Assembly (NCBI GenBank): GCA_029964075.1
Contig: CM057150.1
Location: forward strand, 5,743,717-5,807,716
Direction: 5' to 3'
Length of the DNA: 64,000 nucleotides
Origin: Patiria pectinifera
Lineage: Eukaryota > Echinodermata > Asteroidea > Valvatida > Asterinidae
Of the stretch, positions 18,539 through 57,200 are shown in pieces. The notes below the pieces were generated by a model, which did not search any database, was not told the DNA's origin, and was given only the letters and a program-made list of their open reading frames with translations. The first letter of the stretch is position 1. Every line of letters starts with the position of its first letter. The translations under genes were made by a program, and so were the position numbers.

Positions 18539-21500
18539 CTTCAATTCTGATTAGAATTTCTAGATAAATTCAAAAGAAGATAAAAAATATAAATAAATAA
18601 ATGATTGACGTCGTCTTGGGAAACTTATAAAGTCTTCCCGTAAAAAATGGGGGGAAACTAGTGGCAGTGGGAATGCGCTACTTAATTCTGCTAAATACGG
18701 TCCATAAGCCTTATCGCAAATACTGTAGCAAAATCTGAGAGCATCACCAACAGAGGGACATTGACCGCGTACGTACATGATGTATGCTGTCAACGCGTAC
18801 GCCGCGCCACATGGCTTAACAAGAACAGTGGCGACGGGGTGTGTGTTCGATGTTCGAACACGGCGTTCGTGTGTAGTTCTTTGCCCCCTTATCCTACCCA
18901 TACTGCTTTGTGCAGCAGTGTAATTTACCATTTACGATAAGGCTTATTAATTATTAAGTTATTTTCAGTCGCACAAGTAGTCATGGTAGTGTGGCGTAGT
19001 GTAGTGCAGCAATACCGAGGCCACACTAGTGGGGCTAGCGCGTACTACAAAAGGTGTCATTAGAATTGAAAAAAGTCTGCTTCTGATTGTTAAGGTAGTT
19101 TTTTAGCAGTAAATACATTTTTAATTTTGACTCTGATTTAATCAAAACAAAACAGGGGCCCTACACTACACGCGTATCGCCAACAAATTTGGTTAGTCAT
19201 GTTAGTTGCTATGTGTCTCCACAGTCCCAGATAGATAGTCTACACAACCACTGAAGTAGCGTCTGCATAATAATGCGGCATTCTTTTCTATTAAACCTTG
19301 TCGTGGCAGTGGAGGATTATTCCCAACTTACCCTCGAAAATAGGTCGATTTTTTTTTTCATTTGCGTGCACAGGTATCGAAATTCTCATGCGCTAGGAAG
19401 ATCCGAAAAACGATTGATGGTTGTAACGCATGAGGGCGCTTGAGGCTTGCTGTCAATTTTTCTTTTATCGAGGCCGGTTTCGTATGAAAATCGGACTCGT
19501 ACCTGAAAATCGGACTCTTTTTCCCTTTTATTGGCTAAATCCTCTCACGTGAGCAGTCCCTCTCCTAATTATCTATGCTTGAGCATGCGCAATACCACCA
19601 ATGAGTCCGTATTTCATAAAACCTAAATTTATTTTTTTCTTCAGTTGCGTCAAAACTAAAAAAATAACAGACGCGCTGCCTAAATCTCACGTACGCGTAA
19701 CTTCAATGAGGTTTGTAAATGGGGGAGGAGAGTTCCCCTCTGGCCATAAGATGGGCCATAGCGTCACCCTCCCAATATTTTTGTTAGCAGGGTGGATCGA
19801 GAATTGTTTTCAGGGAGGCGTGCTGAAATGTAGACTGGTTATTTTCTCCGGACACTTAATTACACCTCCGAAAATCAAAAGGTGGCGGGGGGAGGGAGCT
19901 TGCGCCATATTTTCAATGGGGAGCGCTGATAAAATCCTACAATCGGGCACACTATATATTAGCTAAAGTGTACAAATGCACCATATTCAGGATTTTACAA
20001 GTGAAACTTTAAGTAAACCGTCTTTACAAACTCAAATTTGTAATCATAATGTAAGCCCACTGAGATCTAGAAAATCAATTCAAATAACTTTAATTACATT
20101 CTCCCCACTTACTCGTTGACATCTTTAAGATTATTTTAAATTACTTAGTGGTCCACACAGACAGTTCTCAGAGACACTCTGTCTCCATTTGTGTGGTTAC
20201 ACTGGGCTTGGTCGTAGAACCTAAAACCACATCCTAGATTCTTAGTATTTGCTGTCCTTGGTTTAATGAACTTACACACAATCCATTATGTTTCATTTCT
20301 GTATTTAATCAGCCCCTCTCCCCCTAAGTCTTCCCTCTCATCTCGTCTCTTGTCATCACTCTCGTTCTGAACTTCCACCAGAACCAACTCTCTGTCAAGC
20401 GATTTTAGTCGGTGCTTCAAATAAAAACACATAGACCCGATGATCCTTGTCAGGAGTGTTATTTTTTCAAGTGTTCAAAGTTTCTTCTGTTCAACCTCTT
20501 CTATCCGCTCCGGCTATATCCGCGCTACGTGGAGACATCATTTTGTACATGTCTCTCCTGTTGATAGCAACCAAGACTCTAGGATTGGTATTGCCAAATG
20601 CCGCCTATGAATAAATTTATGTGCTACACCTCTACTATATGCATGTATATCTGTTATCATCGTTGCAGTGTTAACTTCACGAGGAGGGAACGTATGTTTT
20701 AATTTCAAATTTGAAGCTTCGACTGTTAAACCATGCACTCTAAAAAGTCCTGGGTCAGAATCTGGGTCCTCTGTCAAATGACACTTTCCTGAGTCAAATT
20801 GGCACATTTCCGAGTCTAATTAACCCGGAAAATGAGTAAAATATGTGTAATTTTGACCCAAATAAGTGTCGGGCACCATAGGAACCAAATGCTGGGACTT
20901 TTAAAGTAAGCGTTTTATTGCTCCAAGGTTACACTTAATGGGATCAAGCTACATGAGTCGTTTGTCTGGATTTTTCATTTGGAGATACAGGCCAAAATAG
21001 GGCCACCTCATCACATCACTTTATCATATCTCTTGGTGTTCCGTCGGATTTTCAGTGCGGATTTCACAGCAGTAATGCTGAGATTGTGCTCTTTTCAAAT
21101 CTGTAATGAAAAGAATTTGACTGGAGTCGACAAACGACTCATTTAGCTTGACCGCATCACTATAGGTTCTACGTGATCCACAGGTAATTCTTTTTTCTTT
21201 ACCGAACACAATACTTTTAAACACTGCATGCTACCTGCGCGCATCAACCTGTGAAAGAGAGTCCTTGAGTTTGTGAAAAGATCATTGTTATCAGAGGCCA
21301 TCCATTCCTCAAAGCTTGGCAACGTCTGCAGTTCGGCTTCATTTGTGGCTGAAAAAATAAATTCAAAAGTAAGGCATTTGTGTTTCGGCCAAATAGAACA
21401 ATTGCCCGAATTCGTAATGTAGGATGAAATATTCCAGGAGCATTTGTTCAGCCTGTACGGTAATATACAGGGGTCTCTAAGTCAGGGCCCTATTATATCT

Positions 21501-21635
21501 CCTTTAACCGAAACTGAAATTCAAGTCGCGTTTTGGAAAACCCCTCAGGTATTCGCGGAACTGACCGCACAGACTTTAGACATGGCGTAATGATGCAGTC
21601 TTTACTCTAGTACTAGTGCTCGGCAAGTAGCGGGA
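18539..21635. other. Intergenic region between divergent ASCC2 and lectin-EGF genes
   Basis: About 3.1 kb separates the two start codons. I see a partial CAGGGGCGG-family MITE relic (about 19780-19970, with CTCCGGACACTTAATTACAC), a repeat at 20737-20900 carrying AAGTCCTGGGTCA and GACACTTTCCTGAGTCAAAT (relatives near 45810-46100 and 46735-47130), and one possible orphan exon (21235-21348, minus). Both promoters should be here; I cannot identify a clear core promoter motif. Confidence 0.6.
21235..21348 (-). CDS. Possible orphan exon, unknown product
   Basis: A 114-nt open stretch lies between a TTTTTTCAG acceptor and a CAG|GTAGCA donor, phase 1 to 1, encoding ELQTLPSFEEWMASDNNDLF then TNSRTLFHRLMR. 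The amino-acid pattern looks protein-like and lies outside the ASCC2 reading model. I do not recognise the family. It could be an exon of an unlisted minus-strand transcript, a gene relic or chance. Confidence 0.3.
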
Positions 21636-49135
<27,500 letters not shown>

Positions 49136-49925
49136 GGCGCGATCCTCATGGACCACCAGCTACCATCAAGCCATCACATTAGTCATCTTTCCGTTGGATC
49201 CTCCCTTGACAGTCAACTTTGTCATCCCTTCACCGAGAGTCACCTAGCAGTAACTATGCGAAATGACCACTGAGCAAGCTATCCTCAGACCGTGCTAAAC
49301 GTCAAATTATAAGTGGAAACAATAATGCTAGTTAGACCATTCAACCTTGAAACACTCGGAAGAAATCACCTGCGAGTTTCAAAATCTGTTATTATAACCA
49401 AGAAACCATGCATTGAGGAGATTTAAAAGCAATCCTGGTGAACAACTTGTGAACAACTTGTGATACAAAAGCGAACACTGAAATATTGGTTGAAATTACA
49501 GAAATCTTACTTCTTTTACACTCGGCAAAAAAATTGAATCTGTCCGTCTTCAGAAACTAACATGATAGCAACAACGGTGTCCACATACTGAGCGTCCAAA
49601 CTGTCCTGAAAATATTGTTAAACTATCTTTTAGTTAGTGAATTTGCGAAAAATCGTGAAATTTTAAGTACATGTGTGTATTATTTTTGGTGATTTAATTC
49701 AACGGGGGTGAAAGGGTTTCAGCAGTTTTGTGTTCGTATGTCTTTATTGTTGTTAGTATACGTACTACTCCTTGATATAGTGACTAGACATGCTTTCAGA
49801 CCATTTAAAGTGTTTACCGCATTGCATTTGAGAGCAAAATGCGATCACAGTCAAAAACAAAATATACTTCGGTATAATGCCTTAGTGCTTGGTTCATTTA
49901 ATAAAATTAATACAAATTTTTATCT
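49136..49925 (+). other. Probable 3-prime UTR of the lectin-EGF gene
   Basis: Non-coding A/T-rich sequence from the stop to a consensus AATAAA at 49900-49905. The 3-prime end around 49920 is inferred from that hexamer. Confidence 0.6.
49900..49905 (+). terminator. Polyadenylation signal AATAAA
   Basis: It is a canonical hexamer 765 bp after the stop codon and the best candidate for transcript cleavage of the lectin-EGF gene. TATTTTTTT-type T-rich sequence follows at about 49980. Confidence 0.55.
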
Positions 49926-50670
49926 AAATGTATTATTTATGAGGGTCTTAGAAACCAATATCTAACCAAATGAAACCGATTTTTTTTGTCGCATGAGTTA
50001 TAAATTAAAAACATCGACAAACAAACTCCTTTATTCACGTAGAGTATACGGTGCTTATAGGTCTATACAAGGCAGTCCAAAAAGTAACGGTTATCATGTA
50101 CAATAATGGGCTTACTGACACGTTGGCATGATCGGTGCTTCCCATAATGCATCGCGGTGAACCAGTGAAGTCCTTGCCGCCATTTTGTCAGTTGGTTGTG
50201 GGTTTATTTTATGTTCTATTTTATTTTCTTCTTCATAAATATCAGTGACATGGAGAATAACAATTATTTCTTTTTATACCGGTTAAACTTAGGTTAAATA
50301 ATGGTGAATCCAAATAAAAAAAAATAACGTCAGTGCCTGCAAAAAGTAGCCGAGGATTTAAATTTTGTAATTTTATGATCTTTGTGATATTTTTTTTGAG
50401 GGGGGGGGGTCGATTTGTTAAACCATAAATGGTCACCGTTTCACAAACAACCACATACTATATATATTATGTTGATTTTGAAGAAAAGTGTTTTCGAGAT
50501 AATCGCAAAAGAAGTTTCTCATATTTTAAAACTGCAAGAAATACTACTTTGCAACAACTTTGTGCAGCAAGGAAACCATCACACGATTCTACGTGTGCTG
50601 AAGTTTTACATAAACCCGGTACTAAGCCTAATACAGCAGTTAATTAGTGAAAATTAATTAGTAAAGATAT

Positions 50671-51090
50671 GTGGCTCTTCGTAAAAACGCAAATTCAGAT
50701 TTCCGACATATTGGCCCTTTCTGTTAAACGTGTATTTCCATAGGCGCGCGTGAGTACGCGCGCGCAGCTGAAAATGTAACAAAGATATGTGGCTCTTCGT
50801 GAAAACGCAAATCTCATTTGACCTACTTTTACGTATTTCCGTGCAATGGATTTTGTACGCGTTTAGAGGGCCAAAATGTATGTGGCTCTTCGTGAAAACG
50901 CAAAATGCATTTATCAAGATTTCTGCCCCTTGCAACATTATTGTAACTTAGAAATTTATGATGTTTTGCTTACAGAAACATGTCAAAATGGTTAAGTACA
51001 TACTTGGTTAAGTATTAAAATACGAAATATTGAAAAATATCAAAATCGAAAAAAATGTAATTTTGACATTTGTGGCTCTTCGTGAAAACG
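50671..51090. repeat. Fourfold interspersed 20-bp motif
   Basis: TGTGGCTCTTCGTGAAAACG (first copy GTAAAAACG) occurs at 50671, 50788, 50881 and 51071, always in the same orientation. Intervening sequence is not alike, although the first three copies are followed by CAAA or CAAAT. Confidence 0.8.
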
Positions 51091-51478
51091 GTGACGAAAT
51101 GTAATGAGACCAATTCATCTGCTTTCTCCACGCCCATCCCCGCCGAGCGTGTACTGGGCTTAATGCATGGGCGGATCGAGATTCATTTATGTTTGGGGTG
51201 GGGGCATTGAAACTTCGAAGGTGGAGGGGGGGGGGCACATCATTTGACGCTAGAGGGTGCTCGATCGATCTTTCCCCCTTTTCCCTGGTCTCCATTTTTA
51301 TTTGAATATGTTTTTGCTGAAAGACTGTTTAGGAGTTTAATCATTTATTGCGCACATTGTTCGCTATGAACACCGCCCTCGTGCGATATTAAATCTACCT
51401 TTCTTCTTGTACTTTTCCTGTATAAACACATTGCACCATCGTTGGTAATCTGTCCAATATCGTTAGTCTGGTTCCCCG

Positions 51479-51990
51479 CAACCTCGTCCCCAGTGCTTAC
51501 TTTATTTCCAACCTGGTTTCCAATAGTAAGCCCCGGATAGGAAACTTTCTTCCTGCATCCTGATTCGATACCGCAATTGGCTAGTAATGGATTTATATCG
51601 TGTACTTGGTGTTGTTATTCACAACGTGCAGTACGTGTTTTCGCGATCATTCGTCCACGCCTTCTCGAAAATATTCATTTCCTTTCCAATTTGCTAATAT
51701 TAATACGAAATGTGATACTGCATGTTGTCTCGTTAAGATGGTAACAGTTTAATTTAATAAAAATCATGTTTTCATAACTCACGCCATGCTCGCGCTGCGA
51801 CGAATTGATTCTGTTTTTGCCCCGACACCGCATACAAAACCAGACGCAAGTGTAACGCACAGGCAGGCACCAGACTACTCCTCATTTGCATACGTGTTCA
51901 AAAATATTGCACATGCAAATGATCCAGTACCAGGGTGAGAGAGCAGGTAGTGGTGGACGCGTACTGCTCGACACCCTGGGGACGAGGTTG
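51479..51990. mobile_element. 512-bp inverted-repeat element with 9-bp target duplication
   Basis: The left end CAACCTCGTCCCCAG is the complement of the right end CTGGGGACGAGGTTG. GGTTCCCCG is duplicated at 51470-51478 and 51991-51999. There is no transposase frame. A 9-bp duplication would fit MULE-like or Merlin-like elements; the class is inferred. Confidence 0.75.
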
Positions 51991-53061
51991 GGTTCCCCGA
52001 CCAAAAGATTCTGACTATTATTTCTGACGAATCTTAGCTCAGGTTTGGCTTTATTATATATATATATTAAACGTTTTTAAAGGGAATGTACATCATTGGC
52101 TTTTGCTGTAAATTTAAGAAATGAACTATTTGAGGGGTTAGTATAAAAGATCAAATATTGTTACACTGATATGTTTTGTAGTTTTGTGTTCGACAATGCT
52201 GGAAAACAAAGAAAAAACAAAAATGTTCAAGTAGTCTGGCTCCCTGACTCCACTAAAGATGAAATGGCTCAATTTATAGATGCCGCAAACTTGCAAGGTA
52301 AGAAAACCAGTCTAGCTGGCCTGCACCCGTTCATGAGCATGTAACCAATAGCAAACAAAATTTGGACTGAAAAAAAGGTAAAAGTGGAGCAGTAGTTGAA
52401 AAATAGTTAGGTTTTTCCAACGGTGATCTGCCGACCACCGTTGGAAATATTGATAAAAAATACCACTTTTCTCGAAAATGACTTTACACCAGGTGCTATA
52501 GTTTTACATGATGCTATACACTGTTATTTACCAACATCATAGTAAGGTATTCGTACAAATTTGGTAGTTTTGTTTGCAAATGTTGTATATTCCCTTTAAT
52601 GTTCCAAATTTCCGATCAAACTCAAAAAAAAAAATCATTTGCTTCATATACATTGTATCATACAACTCGATATTTCTGTAAGAAAACATTGACTAATGTT
52701 GAGCTGGAATCTTCAAATTGGGTGACCCAAATAGACGGCGAAGCCGAGATGGAGACCACGCCGAGTTTTGGAATGGTAACCGGCGTCAGATTCATTTCAC
52801 AATAGATCCTAAAAGTTGACCCCTGGTGGCGCGCTTCAGGACCCCTCGAATAGGAAAATTAGCGTGTAAAAGTCGGAGTTTTAAAAATTATTTTTTTGGT
52901 ACATTGATTACTTAAGAAAATCAACCTCGGAAAAAAAGGCCTTTATAAAATTGTTACTAGCATCTCAATTTATGGAAACTGAAAAATCGCATGACGTGAA
53001 AGAAATATCGTGCCAAAAATTGACCTCTCACTTCCGAAAATCTAAAATACATGTGGACTAG

Positions 53062-53100
53062 CCATTGATCTCCATTAGTAAGACTAATGGAGATCAATGG
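53062..53100. repeat. Perfect 18-bp hairpin
   Basis: CCATTGATCTCCATTAGT (53062-53079) and its exact complement ACTAATGGAGATCAATGG (53083-53100) are separated by AAG. Confidence 0.9.
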
Positions 53101-54238
53101 GACTAATGAAACTCGAGAGGACTCGTACAAAGATGACCATTAATGGAATAATTTTGTAGCGGTCATTTGGTAAAAACTGAAACTTAAATAGGAGAATAAA
53201 ATGTGTTTTGGGACACACAATTTTTTTGAATACTCTTGACGGACTGATTCTCATTTAATTACAAACACATCTAAAATGACCGTTGATAAGAACTTTATTC
53301 AAGCAAGCCCGACTAAATCTAGAATCCATCTGATGTAGGTAGGTAAATCTTCGTATCGTTATCATTTTCGTTCTCACGAAAGTACGCGATGTTAAAACAA
53401 ATGTAATCGAACAAGGAGAATAGGTACGGGAATCCGCATGTCAAAGGTGTAAGTAAAATTCATTTTTACCCATCTCCAACTGATTTCCCGTCATTTTGTC
53501 TTTTGGAATGCCATGATACAATTCCAACATGAATACATTCTGGCCTCCTGGTCAAACTCCCCCGCGGAGTATGTAGGAGAAGAACCAACCAAGAACATTC
53601 CGTCAAAAATTATAATAAGAGAAAGGGCAACCCCGTGTAAAATGCCCATAGAAGGGTCGCGGAGGGGTCCGGAAGCTCAAAGACAAAATGGCGTACTTTC
53701 AGGCTTTTTTTTTCACGAGCCAACCGTGACTTCAGAGGACAGTGGTAATCGGATCATATACATACCATTTAGGGACCTGCCTACAATAACCAAACCTCTA
53801 CTTGCGCACACTCTTTAGACCTTTTTCAAAAAAAAGTGATACACAGGCAGACATCAGACAGACAGACAGACAACGTAGGATATTTTAATATATGATATCT
53901 ATGGTTGCATTATTCATGACCGTACCGTACGGGCGCCCACACTTATAGCTGCTCCATAATTTTATGCAGCTGATGGTCCACTTGACTTATATGTCTTTAC
54001 TCTGCATTGTGCGATACTCTAGATATGCAGCTAGCTATGCATACGCAGTCGAACTAATAGTCTTTATTGTTGCGGGTACAGTACTTGTCTACCACTCCGA
54101 TGTGAAGCTTTTTTTGGGCGTAACTCGTCTGCGTGCAACTTGACACACCAGTCACTGTGTTTTTGAGCTAACATCAGGCCTGTTTGTTTCGCACAGATAA
54201 TCGGATCCTGCTCGCGAGGTGGATTTGCGAGATCAAAG

Positions 54239-54270
54239 ATGGCGACGAGCACGACGGACGGGGAGAAAAA
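54239..54270 (+). CDS. PTGR3: PTGR3 coding exon 1
   Basis: This exon is 32 nt: ATG in the context AAAGATGGCG, then [10 protein letters not shown], ending in phase 2 at GTGAGT. The phase matches exon 2, where the split codon gives Asn. The N-terminus is not conserved in the family, so the start rests on context and phase. Confidence 0.75.
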
Positions 54271-57200
54271 GTGAGTTTTTTTGCGATAGTCCGAATGGAC
54301 GTGGCTCGATAGTCCGATTTGACCATAGGACCTTATTGTCGATTCGGACTATCGGACCAAATTGTCGATTCGGACTATCGGACCCTATTGTCGAGTTGGA
54401 CTATCGGACCTTGTTTTCAATTCGGAATAATGAACATTTGGACGGTTACACCTCTATGTTTCGACACCCTTATGTTCTGACACCCCTATGTTCCGCCACC
54501 CTATATGTTCCGACAACTAAACCTATGTTTCGACATCCCTATGTCCCGACACCCCTATGTTCCGACACACCTATGTACCGACACCCCTATGTTCCGCCAC
54601 CCTATATGTTCCGACAACTAAACCTATGTTTCGACATCCCTATGTTCCGATACCCCTCTGTTTTGACACCCCTATTTTCCAACTACTCAACCTATATTCC
54701 GACACCCATATATTCCGACACCCCTATGTTACAAATGCACATATTTTTCTCCCTATCCTATCCCTAACCTTAACCCTAACCATAAACCTAACCCTAACCT
54801 CACCGGGAGTAACACAATCTCATGTGCAGGTTGTCGAAAGATAATGGGTGTCGGAACATAGGGGTGTCGGAACATAGGGGTGTCGGAACATACAGGTGTC
54901 GGAACATACGGCTGTCTGAACATAGGGGTGTGACATAGGGGTGTCGGAACGTAGAGCAGTCACACCTTCGGACTATTGAACCTTCGGACTAATTAACCTT
55001 ATTCCCAAATTCGGACTACTGAACCTTCGGAGTAATGAACCTTCGGACTAATTTAACTTCGGACTAATTAATCTTCGGACTATTGCTTCAAACGTTCGGA
55101 TTAACGAACCTCATTTCATTTTCGGACTAACGAACCCCCTCTTATGGGAATTTTGTGCATTCGGACTAAAGAACCTTCGGACTAAATAACCTTCGGACTA
55201 TCGGGCGGGCCCCTACTTTTCATGCATTTTGTTCGTTTCCAATAACAGCACCACTCAAAACCCTTGAAGAAGAATGTTCAAACCTAACCTGATGAGGCTT
55301 CAGCTCAGTGGCTACTACACCATGAATGACTTACTCAACAATACTGAATATTCACTGGAACTCCCAACCTATCACTGAATCCATACACACAAGTGTGTAT
55401 TTGCTTGCAATCGGGGACCCCTATTGTCCCTCTTTTGTTTGTACTAACTTTTTAGGAAGACCTCCCATATGTTTTGTACACGAATCCAAATTGGGGACCT
55501 CTCGGAAATAAGCCATTTGCGAGTAACCTATACCCTTTGGGATTTACATTTGAAAAACGTCAGGTACAATGACTTGCTCAGAATGCTTGGCACATTTTAA
55601 CTGTGAATTCTCCAGACCAAAGACACTGTTGCTAATCACATGATTCGGGGCAAGCTCTTGCATAGTTACGTAAGAGACGCTCAGCACCAATACATCGTTC
55701 ACAATGGGTGAGAATGGCACAAAGACACCAGCCCATGCCGGAGCTGGGGTTGCTAGCATAAGGCTTGCCCCGAATCACGTGATATAGTAACAGTCTCTTT
55801 GGTCGGGAGAATGCTAGGTTAAAACGTGCAAAGCATTGTATTAAGTCAGCGTTCCAGATTTATTCAAATTTAACACGCAAATGGCTTATTGGGGACCCTA
55901 TTGTCCTCTATTATTCAACGTCCCCTATTGAATGCAGAAACAAACTCCCTAGCATACACAACCCACACTCAAAACCACTCAACCAAATAAACCAGTTCAA
56001 TGAATAAATTAATAAGTAAGGAAACATAATTATACAGTCACTTGTGACATCGAGAGAGCAGTGAAAAATCACTGCACAATCTTTTGGTCACAAAACATGG
56101 TTTCATCCGTGTATTTCCGAAACTCAGTCAATGGAGTGATCAATGGAAATCATCTTAATTTCTTCTAAACGACAGCAGGCCAGACGGAATAATTTCACGG
56201 GGTATTTAGTACCAGACTAGTGCGATCTTTAATCCAAGTAAGGTTTTAAATTAAAAAAAAATAATTCTCAAGGTTACTTTTGGGATAAATGCAAATGATC
56301 TATGCCTACTAACATTTGAACTGTTTGATCCGCATTGCAGTAAGAGGACCGCAAGTGATGATGTGGCGCTGCCTGCCACATTTAGGAAGCTGGTCTGCAC
56401 CAAGTTGACTCCAAACTTTAGAGATGCAGTGTCAATCAAGACCGTTCCTATGCTAAAACCGGGCCCACAAGAAATACTCGTTCGTAACAGGTACGTGGCC
56501 CCTGAACCAGGGCTGTTAAAGATTTTTTGATTGATGATAAATGTTGGTTTGACTTTAATTTATATCCAATATATTACATGTAATTATGACATTAATTTTG
56601 TATATGAGGAACAACGTTGAATTTATGTCTAGCAACTTGAATTGAATTGTATCCCATTCAACCCTATTTTCGATTTTTTGTTTTGCCATTTTGTTCGGTA
56701 TTTTGTTCCCTTTTTTTTGCTTTTATGCAATTCGAATTTCCATATGCATGAGCAAAAGTGTGATGTCATTTTAGGCAGAACCTCAATGTTACAGCTATTT
56801 CAGTACCCAAAGTTGCCAGAATTGTGGATATTTTGCTGTGTGATTCCTTGTTGTGCCAGCTTATTACATGCCAGCTAGTGTGATTAGGTAATGAACACAC
56901 TTTTCTCGCGATTAGTGTGTTTAATGGGAGATTGTTTTGGTCCACTAGTTGAACAGAACACTACTAAATTGAACAGTGTGACAGCGCCCTAAGTTGACAG
57001 AGAAAAAATAGAAAATGTTAAATGTTTAAAGAATTGCACTTTTCAGTACAATTAAGCAAAAAGGGGGAATCAGTTAGTTTCCATATAATTAAGAGGAGTA
57101 AAAAGTTGCACAAGATATGTTCCATAGAAAAAAATATTGTATGTACCCTTTAAAGGTATTTCAGCTACAAAGTCAGACGTCATGAGTTGGAATACCACCT

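Larger units (their letters stand above)
49926..54238. other. Intergenic region between the lectin-EGF gene and PTGR3
   Basis: About 4.3 kb. It holds a fourfold 20-bp motif (50671-51090), a partial CATGGGCGGATC-type MITE (about 51160-51290), a 512-bp inverted-repeat element (51479-51990) and an 18-bp hairpin (53062-53100). Between 52000 and 53000 and between 53100 and 54238 I recognise no gene; the 101-codon frame at 53513 has no family features. Confidence 0.55.

Noticed and set aside
49708-49965. 85-codon frame after the lectin gene
   Set aside because: It spans the probable 3-prime UTR and polyadenylation signal and has no domain features.
50085-50450. Possible mariner-like element near AGTCCAAAAAGTAACGG
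   Set aside because: A similar outward motif on the other side (CATAAATGGTCACCGTT) is too weak, and no TA duplication or transposase motif was found.
53513-53818. 101-codon frame upstream of PTGR3
   Set aside because: No recognisable family or splice context; it looks like chance in intergenic DNA.
54755-54800. True telomere or interstitial telomeric sequence
   Set aside because: The CCCTAA-like units are few and imperfect and sit as the centre of a symmetric repeat, so chromosome-end origin is not supported.
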